From Flaviflexus massiliensis (GTDB lineage: Bacteria > Actinomycetota > Actinomycetes > Actinomycetales > Actinomycetaceae): a stretch of 64,000 nucleotides of DNA. The stretch covers positions 248,001 to 312,000 of the forward strand of contig NZ_LN831058.1 in NCBI RefSeq assembly GCF_001375495.1, in the 5' to 3' direction. The notes beneath the pieces are model-generated. The model made no database searches, had not been told where the DNA came from, and saw only the letters and a list, made by a program, of their open reading frames with translations. The position numbers were made by a program, and so were the translations under genes. Shown here in pieces: positions 10,275 through 18,378 of this stretch. Position 1 is the first letter of the stretch, and every line of letters begins with the position of its first letter.

Positions 10275-10310
10275 GCCCGTGTTCAAACTTGATTTTGGGC
10301 ACGGGCTTTT
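10275..10310 (+). terminator. Rho-independent terminator after ppa
   Basis: A 7-bp stem (GCCCGTG at 10275-10281 with CACGGGC at 10300-10306) is followed by TTTT. It lies 38 bp after the ppa stop. A second T-run follows at 10315-10318. Confidence 0.75.
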
Positions 10311-10380
10311 CCCGTTTTACGAGCGACCGCTTCCCTTACCGCCCGGCTCCCGCTATCCGGAGCCGTGACGGAAGAGCTTT

Positions 10381-10917
10381 CTAGAGGAAAGGGCCTTCTT
10401 TCCCTTCCACCCCCGGGTCTTTCGACATGACCCTCCATATCACCAAGCTGTAGCCAATTGCGACAGCAAGAATGCCGCCAATCGCCACCAGGATGAGAAG
10501 ATTCCCCGTGAGCTTTCCCGACATGGACAGGACAAGATCCCAGGAGATCACTCCTATGCAAGGGCTAATCAGGGATAGCATTCTGCGCATATGATCCACA
10601 ACCTTGACGTTCCCCTCGGGCGAAAGCACCTTGCCGTTCTTCGTCGTATTCGTATTGAACATGGAAACGACAACGATGACGAGGATGGTGGGGAGCGTAA
10701 TGATCGGGCCGATCCAGATACTCGACTTCGCCCCCCAGGCGTCCGCCTTCCCCGAAAAGTCAAAATGCGTGGGGATCGTATCGGGCAGGCTTCCGTAAAT
10801 CAGTCCAGTATAGATTGTCGCCGCTAAGCACAGGGCGAGACCGATGCCAAAGAATGCCTTGTCAAGAGCTCGGAACGGAACTTTTCCTTGTCGACTCACG
10901 TTTTTATTATCGCCCAT
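10381..10917 (-). CDS. DUF1648 domain-containing membrane protein
   Basis: 178 residues with an N-terminal DUF1648-type segment: a first helix (about 22-42), then LPDTIPTHFDFSGKADAWG, the P-x-HF-x-x-x-G-x-ADxWG signature. Further helices lie near 68-88, 110-130 and 135-160. DUF1648 proteins are related to the SdpI/YdeM family; their biochemical role is generally unknown. It stands alone between the ppa terminator and a decayed region. Gly-rich and Asn/Lys residues at the extreme N-terminus are cytosolic by prediction. Confidence 0.75.
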   Translation of the reverse strand: MGDNKNVSRQGKVPFRALDKAFFGIGLALCLAATIYTGLIYGSLPDTIPTHFDFSGKADAWGAKSSIWIGPIITLPTILVIVVVSMFNTNTTKNGKVLSPEGNVKVVDHMRRMLSLISPCIGVISWDLVLSMSGKLTGNLLILVAIGGILAVAIGYSLVIWRVMSKDPGVEGKEGPFL

Positions 10918-12124
10918 TCATTTTTCACCCTTTCGTCCTCCACACCTTCGACCTTAGCCATGTCAATTTTCCAGAGGAAGTCTAGTAAACGCTAGGCTCT
11001 CAGTGCTCCCTATGCAGATGGGATAACCGCGCGGGAAGTTCGTCTCGGCCGCTCACCTGAAACTGGCGCAGGGCTAGCCGCTTCGCGTGTTTCCCTAACG
11101 ACATGCGCCTTTGCGACAATAGCAATTCCACTCTTCAGCGCTTTAGGGGTCTCCTAAAGGAACGGCCCTCACGGATCCTTCTTCGAAACTATCCCAGGCC
11201 CACCGTCTTTGTCTGCCCCCATTTGTACTACTTTCATCCGTTTCCTGCTCCGGCTCTTGACGATGCACTACGGGTTTCCGGGTTCAAACTCGGTTCTTGT
11301 ATCTGCACCACGGCTTAAGTGAACCGGTCAAAGGCAACAGCGCTGCTGATCATCATGGCGATGCCTACGGTATGGCTTGGAATCCATCCGAGGCGGTCGA
11401 GGGTTCCCATGAATAAATAACCGTGGGCAGGAAGATCAGGACGTGGCGGGAAGGGTCCTGGCCACCACCCCTTTACCCCGTGGTGTGGCCAACCCAAGCC
11501 GCATTAGCACGGAAAACTAGATACCCACCATTGGCAGGCCGTTGCCAGAGCGAGGACGAAAAAACAGAATAAGTAACGTAACATTGCGGCTCATGACGGA
11601 CAGGAATTCGTCGCTGATGCTGATGTGGTTACCCGGGCGCTTAACCCCGGTTCGTAGTACGTCGAATGTTCGATACGCATAGCCGATCCTGAAAATCAGG
11701 GCGGAGGTATTCGATAGCGATGCCTTGCCCCTCGGCAGCCAATCCAACCTTTCCCTGCGCATACGCCCCTCCCCACCCGGGACGATTGAGGCGCATCAAG
11801 CGTATAGTCCGCGAACAGGTACCGCCCTCGAGGGAGGAGATGGAGCTCCCCTCCCGCATGAACCCTACATACTAATGAAACAGCTCTTGAGGGGCACGAA
11901 GAAGATATTGGCACACGCGGCGAGTTCCCTCTCCGCGGTGGCACTATGGGAAGGCACTTGATGTTGGTAAGTACTGGAGCGAGGTGGGGTGAAGCGGATT
12001 GCCCTATTCAAGAGAGGTAAGGCGAATGGGTGGCGACAGGTACTCGTTCCAGTCACCACCCATTAACTTTTTATACTTAGCTGGCTCACGGTCTGCGCGC
12101 ACTGAGCGTCAGCAGGCTGTTTCC
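10918..12124. other. 1.2-kb stretch without a convincing gene; probable decayed sequence
   Basis: No long frame is supported on either strand. Short minus-strand frames between about 11315 and 11945 run into one another in different phases. Fragments such as FRIGYAYRTFDVLRTG and HTVGIAMMISSAVAF look protein-like and hydrophobic but are separated by stops and frame changes, consistent with remnants of a membrane protein gene that I cannot identify. A hairpin at 12028-12061 (GGGTGGCGAC with GTCACCACCC, one mismatch), followed on the plus strand by CTTTTTAT, may be a terminator. I see no RNA gene here. Confidence 0.4.
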
Positions 12125-13571
12125 TTAGTCACCCACGACGTTGCGGTACATGGGGCTTCCCCAGACCGCACGTTCCTGGGTTCCCATCGAGGGGTTCCAG
12201 GCTGCAATGTGGGAGCCGTTGCCCGTGTAGATGCCGACGTGGCCTGGCCACCACATCATGTCGCCGGGGCGAGCCTGGGAGGCGGGAACGTAGGTGCCGT
12301 TGAACTGCGCGCCGTACGAGGACCTGGCGACGGTGATGCCGTGGTGTGCGTACACGTAGTGAGCGAATCCGATGCAGTCCCAACCTGCGGGGGTGATGCC
12401 ACCCCAGACGTAGGGGGCGCCAACGAACTGGCGTGCGTACGACACGATCGAGTTACGAACGTTGCTCGTCGGCTGTGTCGGAGTCGGGGTGGGTTCCGGC
12501 TTCGGCGTGGGGGTCGGAGTCGGCGTCGGGGTAGGTGTGGGGGTCGGGGGTTGGCGTCGGGCTCGGCTCCTGCGTAGGTGCAGGTGCCGGCGCGGGCGTC
12601 GTCGGGGCCGGAGTCGTGGGAGCCGGAGTGGTTGGTGCCGGCGTCGTGGGAGCGGGGGTGCTCGGGACCGGAGTCGAGGGTTCGGAGGTTTCCGGTGCGG
12701 GAGCGGTCTGCTCCGGGGAAGCTACTTCCTCAACCGGTTGCGGCTGGCTGGCCTGCGACTGGGTTGCCGCCGCTGCCTGCTTGGCATCGGCCTGCTGCTG
12801 GGCTTGGTCGAGAAGGCGCTGGCGGTTCTCCTCATCGGCCTTCTGACGCTCCTCTTCGAGGGCATCGATGCGGGCCTGCTCCTCTTCACGCTCCACACCC
12901 TTCTGTTCTGCCAGGAGGGTGACGAGCTGGTCGCGCCGAGCTTCTGCTTCAGCGAGCTGCTCCGAGGCGGCCTGCAATGCCTGGGAGACTTCGCGTGCCG
13001 CGTCGTCTACTGCGGTTGCGGCTTCGACCTGGAGGTCGGCTGCTTCCCGTGCCTGCTCTTCCATGACTTCCGCCAGGTTGAGCTTGGACTCGAACTCTTG
13101 GAGCTTTGCTTCAGCTGACTGGCCGAGACGGTTGTATGCGTCCTGGCGGGCGTTGACCTCGGACAGTGAGGAAGCATTGAGGTAGGAGCCAAAGGGAACC
13201 GCGGTGGCGCCATCACGGTACATGGCGGCACCGACGTTACCGAGCTCCTCGCGAGCGATCTCGACTTCTTCCTGAGCCCTGTTCGATGCGTCCTGCGCAT
13301 CCATGGCTTCGGTGATCGACTCGGACAGGTCTGCCTGGGCGATGATCTGGTTGCTCTCGGCTTCCGCTGCCGCCTCGGCGAGCGTCGAGGACTGCGCGGA
13401 GAGATTGGCGAGTTCCGCCTCGAGTTCCGCGAGTGACATTTCCGTATATGCCGAGGGTGGGATGTCGTCTTCACCATCGTCCGCGAGTCCGGCACTACCG
13501 GCCATCACCATACTTCCCGCGATAGCCAGAGCAAATGTTGCCTGGAAACCGCGCCTGCCTACTTTGCCCAC
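12125..13571 (-). pseudogene. Secreted coiled-coil NlpC/P60 peptidoglycan hydrolase, split by a frameshift
   Basis: One gene is read in two frames. The first (13571 to 12453) has a GTG start preceded by GGAAGG, a signal peptide (residues about 8-30), a long coiled coil (about 45-260) and a Pro/Thr/Ser-rich linker with PTTPA repeats, then runs out of frame after PSPTPTPDP. The second frame continues the linker with PTPTPKPEPT and holds a complete NlpC/P60 domain ending at 12125: YVWGG, catalytic Cys in GWDCIGF and His in PGHVGIY. The two join if one G is removed from the G5 run at 12546-12550. Intact homologues (RipA/PcsB-like) cleave peptidoglycan stem peptides during cell separation. Decay, phase variation and sequencing error are all possible. 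Confidence 0.85.
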
Positions 13572-13682
13572 TTTCGCCTTCCCTGTCCTTCGGCGTGTCG
13601 TCTTGACCGAGCCGAATCTGAAACTTTTAACCGATATAGACGGTATACCAATCGAGACTCAATTGAAACATTTTCTCCATCC

Positions 13683-13718
13683 TCCACAGCATTCACATCC
13701 TTCACATTTGTCACATGG
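13683..13718 (-). promoter_or_regulatory. Four tandem 9-bp repeats (TTCACANNN), MtrA-like
   Basis: On the plus strand four consecutive 9-mers read TCCACAGCA, TTCACATCC, TTCACATTT and GTCACATGG. The CACA cores are exactly 9 bp apart. MtrA of mycobacteria binds GTCACA-containing 9-bp direct repeats, and ripA, an NlpC/P60 gene, is a reported MtrA target. The array lies 112-147 bp upstream of the NlpC/P60 start. The link to MtrA is inference from motif and context. Confidence 0.5.
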
Positions 13719-13791
13719 ATAGACTTTCCTGCGAAAACTCGGGGAAATCTGAAATTTAACCAGATTGTTTTCTGTCGTTAGAAATTCGAGA

Positions 13792-13807
13792 TGTGACGAA
13801 CATCACT
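13792..13807. promoter_or_regulatory. CRP/GlxR-like operator
   Basis: TGTGA-CGAACA-TCACT matches the CRP/GlxR consensus TGTGA-N6-TCACA at all but the last base. It lies between the divergent NlpC/P60 gene (about 220 bp away) and metY (about 230 bp away). In corynebacteria and mycobacteria, GlxR/CRP sites control cell-wall hydrolase and rpf genes. Which of the two genes it serves here is not clear. Confidence 0.5.
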
Positions 13808-13916
13808 ATTTGGTTCTGGTTCCTTTCGTCCATCTCGTGAGACTTTCGGGGACTTGAGTTGGCGCGGTTGGCGTCAGCGTTTAGTGTCGGGAGCATGTTC
13901 CGAATGTGTAACTAGA

Positions 13917-14007
13917 GCGCGCATCTCTTTGCGCGCACCGATGCGCGCCCGCTCATCGGCCAGCCCCATTTATTGTTCAACAACAGAGGCTGGAGTTGTG
14001 ACACAAC
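13917..14007 (+). promoter_or_regulatory. Structured leader and palindromes upstream of metY
   Basis: Two adjacent hairpins occur: GCGCGCA (13917-13923) with TGCGCGC (13930-13936), and CCGATG (13938-13943) with CATCGG (13954-13959). They are followed by two palindromes, TTGTTCAACAA (13973-13983) and GTTGTGACACAAC (13995-14007), just before the metY ribosome binding site. Together they could form an attenuator or repressor site for methionine control. I do not recognise a known SAM riboswitch fold. Confidence 0.35.
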
Positions 14008-14035
14008 TTTGGCCCTCCATGTCCCGGAGAAAATC

Positions 14036-15319
14036 ATGACCCAAGAAAACTGGAACTTTGACACTCTGCAGATCCACGCTGGACAGACTCCCGATTCGGA
14101 GACTGGCGCACGTGCTCTGCCGATCTACCAGACCACCTCGTTTGTGTTCGACGATGCTGCTCAGGCAGCTGGTCGCTTCGCCCTGTCCGAACCCGGCAAC
14201 ATTTACACCCGAATCACCAATCCCACCCAGGGCGCGATTGAAAATCGCATTGCGGCACTCGAAGGCGGAGCCGCCGGCCTGCTCCTTGCGTCCGGTCAGG
14301 CAGCAACCACTCTCGCGATCCTCAATATCGCTCAGGCTGGCGACAACATTGTGGCAAGCCCCTGGATTTACGGCGGCACCGCCACCCTCCTCACCCACAC
14401 GCTCCCCCGCTACGGCGTGGATGTGACGTTCGTTGAGGATCCGACCGACCCGGAGTCGTGGCGTGCGGCCGCGAATGAGAGCACGAAGGCTTTCTTTGGT
14501 GAGTCGATCCCGAACCCTCGCGGCTCGGTCCTCAACATCGAGGCGATCGCCGATGTTGCTCACTCCGAGGGTGTCCCCCTCATCATCGACAACACGGTCG
14601 CAACGCCCTACGTGTTGCGTCCCTTCGAGTTCGGCGCAGACATTGTGGTTCACTCGGCCACGAAGTTCCTCGGCGGTCACGGCACCTCGCTCGGTGGCGT
14701 CATCATTGAGAAGGGCGACTTTGACTGGAAGTCCGGCAAGTTCCCCACCCTGTCCGAACCGGATGCCTCCTACCACGGCATCACCTGGGGCGATCTCGGT
14801 CCGGGTGCTTTCGTCACCCGAATCCGCACCACGCTCCTGCGTGACGTCGGCCCCGCCATCTCCCCCTTCAACGCCTTCCTCATTGGTCTTGGTATTGAGA
14901 CCCTGTCGCTCCGCATGGAGAAGCACCTGGCAAACACGAAGGTCGTTGCCGAGTTCCTCGAGAACCACGACCTCGTCGAGTCCGTTACCTGGGCTTCCCT
15001 ACCCTCCTCCCCGTTCTTCGAGCAGGCTCAGAAGTACACCCCGAAGGGTGCCGGTTCCGTGATCGCCTTCAACATCAAGGGCGGGCGTGAGGCCGGCGTC
15101 AAGTTCGTTGATGGTCTCGAACTGCACTCGAACGTCGCCAACATTGGCGATGTTCGTTCGCTCGTCATCCACCCCGCATCGACCACACACTCGCAGCTCA
15201 CCGAAGACGAGCTGGAGGCGGCTGGTGCACCCGCCGGCCTGGTCCGCTTGTCCGTTGGTCTTGAGGACATCGAGGACATCCTCGCCGATCTCAGGCAGTC
15301 CTTCGAGAAGCTCGCCTAG
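14036..15319 (+). CDS. metY: O-acetylhomoserine sulfhydrylase (O-acetylhomoserine aminocarboxypropyltransferase)
   Basis: 427 residues, Cys/Met-metabolism PLP enzyme. It converts O-acetylhomoserine plus sulfide to homocysteine. The PLP lysine is K210 in VHSATKFLGGHG; phosphate-binding SGQAATTLAI is near 86-95 and IDNTVATPY near 184-192. The ATG at 14036 has GGAGA upstream; an in-frame ATG at 13973 lies in the leader palindrome and is unlikely. metX follows after 2 bp, so the pair makes and uses O-acetylhomoserine. Confidence 0.94.
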   Translation: MTQENWNFDTLQIHAGQTPDSETGARALPIYQTTSFVFDDAAQAAGRFALSEPGNIYTRITNPTQGAIENRIAALEGGAAGLLLASGQAATTLAILNIAQAGDNIVASPWIYGGTATLLTHTLPRYGVDVTFVEDPTDPESWRAAANESTKAFFGESIPNPRGSVLNIEAIADVAHSEGVPLIIDNTVATPYVLRPFEFGADIVVHSATKFLGGHGTSLGGVIIEKGDFDWKSGKFPTLSEPDASYHGITWGDLGPGAFVTRIRTTLLRDVGPAISPFNAFLIGLGIETLSLRMEKHLANTKVVAEFLENHDLVESVTWASLPSSPFFEQAQKYTPKGAGSVIAFNIKGGREAGVKFVDGLELHSNVANIGDVRSLVIHPASTTHSQLTEDELEAAGAPAGLVRLSVGLEDIEDILADLRQSFEKLA

Positions 15320-15321
15320 TT

Positions 15322-16554
15322 ATGGATCGTTCTCCCTCTTTCCTTGTTGGTCACCCGCCCGAGCGGATCACTGATGCTGCCCCGATTCCGGATGCGGATA
15401 CTGGTTATCGCCCACACTCCCGTTTCCGCGACCTGCCCGCCAGTGGGGCATGGCGGGAGGGGGACGACCCGGGCGACCGCAAGTTCGTCAATATTGGCAC
15501 CCAGGTCCTCGAGTCGGGGGAGTCTCTCGACGTCACAGTGGCCTATGAGACGTGGGGGGAGCTGAATGGGGACGGCACCAATGCCGTCCTGCTCTGCCAC
15601 GCTCTAACCGGTGACTCTCACGTCCGCAACGACGATGGTACGGAAGGCTGGTGGCCGGGCATTGTCGGCCCCGGCAAGGCAATCGACACGGACCGCTACT
15701 TCGTCGTCGCATCCAACGTGCTCGGTGGCTGTCAGGGCACGACCGGCCCCGCCTCCCGCCATCCCGACGGTCAGCCCTGGGCGCGCCGCTTCCCCCGAAT
15801 CACGGTCCGTGACCAGGTGGCAACCGAGAAGGCCCTCATGGACCACCTCGGCATCTCCTCCTGGCATCTCGTAGCCGGAGCATCGGCCGGCGGTCACCGG
15901 GTGATGGAGTGGCCCGCGACCTACCCCGAACACGTCGAGCAGATCGCTGTTCTGGTCTCGGCTCCCGAAACAACGGCTGAGCAGATCGCTTACGCACACC
16001 AGCAGATCCTTGCGATCGAGCTGGATCCTGCCTGGCGGGGCGGTGACTACTACGATGCTGACCCCGGGTACGGCCCGCACGCGGGACTCGGACTTGCTCG
16101 CGCCATTGCCCACACTACTTACCGGTGCGCTCCCGAACTGGATTCCCGGTTCGATCGCACCCCCCAGGAGGGCGAGGATCCGATGACGGGGGGACGTTTC
16201 GCCGTCCAGTCCTATCTCGACTATCACGGCTACAAGCTGGCAGCCCGGTTCGACGCGAACTCGTACCTGACACTCACCGAGGCGTTCATGACCCATTCAA
16301 TCGGCCGTGGCCGCGGCGGTGTTGACAAGGTCTTGGCTGACATGACCGCACGGGCCCTCGTTGTTGCTGTTGATTCGGATCGGCTCTTCCACCCCGATGG
16401 GCAGGATCATCTCGCCTCCTCCCTGAAGAACTGCGATGGTGTCATCACCATTCATTCAGACCACGGTCACGACGGGTTCCTCGTGGAAGACGACCAGGTG
16501 GGAACAATCCTGGCAGAGTTCCTCGCCTCAGCCGCGACCAGGCCACGAGAGTAA
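15322..16554 (+). CDS. metX: Homoserine O-acetyltransferase
   Basis: 410 residues, alpha/beta-hydrolase fold. It acetylates L-homoserine from acetyl-CoA to give the metY substrate. The nucleophile is S188 in GASAGG, where most family members have GGSMGG, so the nucleophile elbow deviates while keeping G-x-S-x-G. The catalytic Asp is in VVAVDSDRLF and the catalytic His in DHGHDGFL. The start is 2 bp after the metY stop with no separate promoter. A strong terminator ends the operon. Confidence 0.93.
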   Translation: MDRSPSFLVGHPPERITDAAPIPDADTGYRPHSRFRDLPASGAWREGDDPGDRKFVNIGTQVLESGESLDVTVAYETWGELNGDGTNAVLLCHALTGDSHVRNDDGTEGWWPGIVGPGKAIDTDRYFVVASNVLGGCQGTTGPASRHPDGQPWARRFPRITVRDQVATEKALMDHLGISSWHLVAGASAGGHRVMEWPATYPEHVEQIAVLVSAPETTAEQIAYAHQQILAIELDPAWRGGDYYDADPGYGPHAGLGLARAIAHTTYRCAPELDSRFDRTPQEGEDPMTGGRFAVQSYLDYHGYKLAARFDANSYLTLTEAFMTHSIGRGRGGVDKVLADMTARALVVAVDSDRLFHPDGQDHLASSLKNCDGVITIHSDHGHDGFLVEDDQVGTILAEFLASAATRPRE

Positions 16555-16643
16555 GTCTCAATCGTGGCTAGCCCCGATGTCAGCTTGCCAGCAACACCAA
16601 CACGTCGGGGACCACTCCAATCCAATCCAAGAGTAAACAGATG

Positions 16644-16677
16644 TCCCGCCCGTTCTTGACGGGCGGGATTTCGTTTC
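16644..16677 (+). terminator. Terminator of the metYX operon
   Basis: A perfect 10-bp stem (TCCCGCCCGT at 16644-16653 with ACGGGCGGGA at 16659-16668) has a 5-nt loop and a following TTTCGTTT tract. It lies about 90 bp after metX. Confidence 0.8.
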
Positions 16678-16694
16678 CCGCCTAGAATGATTTC

Positions 16695-17726
16695 ATGTGG
16701 TCACACGATGTTCTCGGTCCCGGTTTTGAATGCGTGACCCTCCCGTTGCTGGATGATGATGAAGGGGAGGTGGTGACCACGCTCGTGCGGCACGTACCAG
16801 CAGATGATGCTCTCGCTTTTTCCTACACCCCCACGTCACCGTCGTTTGCATTTCTTGCCGTGCACGGCTGGAATGACTATTTTTACCAGTCCGAGCTCGC
16901 ACGGGTGATTTCGAGTGCGGGTGGGGCCTTTTACGCCATTGATCTGCGCAAGTACGGCCGCTCCCAACGCTCGCACCAGTCCCCCGGATTCGTCACCAAC
17001 CTGTCGGAATACGATGAGGATATTCACGCGGCTCTCGACGTGATCTATCAGATCCACGGCTGGGAGATCCCCCTCGTTTTCTATGGCCACTCGACAGGCG
17101 GGCTCACCATGGCACTGTGGGCGGACCGGCATCCGGGTGCCCTATCGGGACTCGTTTTGAATGCGCCGTGGCTGGAGTTCCAGGGAGCGACCATTGTTCG
17201 TCAACTCGGCACCCCGATCATCGATTCCCTCGCACGGATCTCACCCGAGGTGATCCTGCCTATCCCTGACAACGGTTTCTACAATCGGCTTTTGACTGCA
17301 TGGCGGGATGAGTCCGAGCCGGCTCCTGCTGAGGATGATGATCCGTTTACGCACGGGGGCTGGCAGTTCAACAGGGAGTGGCGCAGATATCCGTCCACCC
17401 CAATCCGTGCGGGCTGGCTGCAGGCGATCTTGCACGGGCACCGCCAAGTCGCTCAGGGACTTGATATTTCCTGCCCCACGATCGTGCTCACCTCGAACAG
17501 GTCCCTGTTCTCGGATAAGTGGTCGCCCGGCATGAGAGAAGCCGACACGGTTCTGGATGTTGAGCAGATCTGGCGCCGTGTGCCGTCTCTGGGGCGGGTG
17601 ACGACACTGATCCGCCTCGAGGGCGCAATCCACGACGTCACGCTCTCACGTCGCAGTATCCGCTCCCAAGCTTTCGGGGAGATCAGACGCTGGCTTAAAA
17701 CCTACGTCAGGCCGCCGAGAGAATAA
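16695..17726 (+). CDS. Alpha/beta hydrolase (monoacylglycerol-lipase-like, serine aminopeptidase S33 family)
   Basis: 343 residues without signal peptide, so cytosolic. The hydrolase core begins with FLAVHGWNDY (oxyanion region, about 53-62). The nucleophile is S133 in GHSTGG. A DLRKYGRS segment near 83-90 is typical of monoglyceride-lipase-like hydrolases. The catalytic His is probably in AIHDVTLS near the C-terminus. The true substrate is not predictable. It is a single gene with its own start 18 bp beyond the metX terminator T-tract. Confidence 0.8.
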   Translation: MWSHDVLGPGFECVTLPLLDDDEGEVVTTLVRHVPADDALAFSYTPTSPSFAFLAVHGWNDYFYQSELARVISSAGGAFYAIDLRKYGRSQRSHQSPGFVTNLSEYDEDIHAALDVIYQIHGWEIPLVFYGHSTGGLTMALWADRHPGALSGLVLNAPWLEFQGATIVRQLGTPIIDSLARISPEVILPIPDNGFYNRLLTAWRDESEPAPAEDDDPFTHGGWQFNREWRRYPSTPIRAGWLQAILHGHRQVAQGLDISCPTIVLTSNRSLFSDKWSPGMREADTVLDVEQIWRRVPSLGRVTTLIRLEGAIHDVTLSRRSIRSQAFGEIRRWLKTYVRPPRE

Positions 17727-17773
17727 GCCTGACTGTGACAGTTGACGGTTGAGATAGCAATAACTACGCCTAC

Positions 17774-18253
17774 TCAGGCTTTCTGCACTCCAACGGCCAG
17801 AAGAGCGTCGGTCACAATCTTCCCAATCTTCTTCTGATTGCCAGCATCACCCTTCGTCGAAGACTTCATGCCACCTCCGTAGCTACCGTCCACGGACGTT
17901 TGCTGGCCGGCCCACGAGATCTGGCTGAGCTCGATTGTTGAGGCTCCGGGATCTTCTGCAGCGCGTTGCTGAGCTTCTGCGACTTCGCGGATCTGTTCGG
18001 GAGAATGGGGCTGGGAAGACGCTGTCCCGAGGGCCGCAAACAGGTACTTTGCTCTTTGCGTCCTGATTTCAATGGTGCCGACCAACCTCCCGTACTTAAC
18101 TGTTGCTGCCTGGGCCGGAGTATCGAGGAGTACGCCTCGATCTCCCTCAACCCTGATGTGTCCGGGCAGGATAGTCAGAACCACCGGATCTGACTGCGTG
18201 GTCATGACCTTCTCGAAGTAGTACAGGCCGATTTTCATTGGAACGGGTTCCAT
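17774..18253 (-). CDS. Hypothetical protein, about 159 aa
   Basis: I do not recognise this protein. The central part alternates short hydrophobic strands (VVLTILPGHIRV, VKYGRLVGTIEIR), suggesting a small beta-rich domain. The C-terminal third is Gly/Ser/Lys-rich (SYGGGMKSSTKGDAGNQKK) and ends in a short helix. There is no signal peptide or membrane helix. I chose the ATG at 18253 because GGAG lies 7 bp upstream; upstream in-frame starts lack spacing. It faces the alpha/beta hydrolase convergently across 47 bp. Confidence 0.55.
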   Translation of the reverse strand: MEPVPMKIGLYYFEKVMTTQSDPVVLTILPGHIRVEGDRGVLLDTPAQAATVKYGRLVGTIEIRTQRAKYLFAALGTASSQPHSPEQIREVAEAQQRAAEDPGASTIELSQISWAGQQTSVDGSYGGGMKSSTKGDAGNQKKIGKIVTDALLAVGVQKA

Positions 18254-18378
18254 GAGCATTCTCCATACGATAGGTTGTCCACGCCCGGTCACCGGGGGAA
18301 GTGCCAGACTAGTAGTGTGTTCTAGATGTTTGCATGGGAAACGGTGGGGACAAATCCACCGCGGGGAAATGGTGGAAG

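Noticed and set aside
13572-13860. c-di-AMP (ydaO) riboswitch ahead of the NlpC/P60 gene
   Set aside because: I could not align the consensus blocks; only operator-like repeats are visible.
13860-14035. SAM riboswitch ahead of metY
   Set aside because: The stems do not match SAM-I, II or IV cores that I know; only generic hairpins and palindromes are present.
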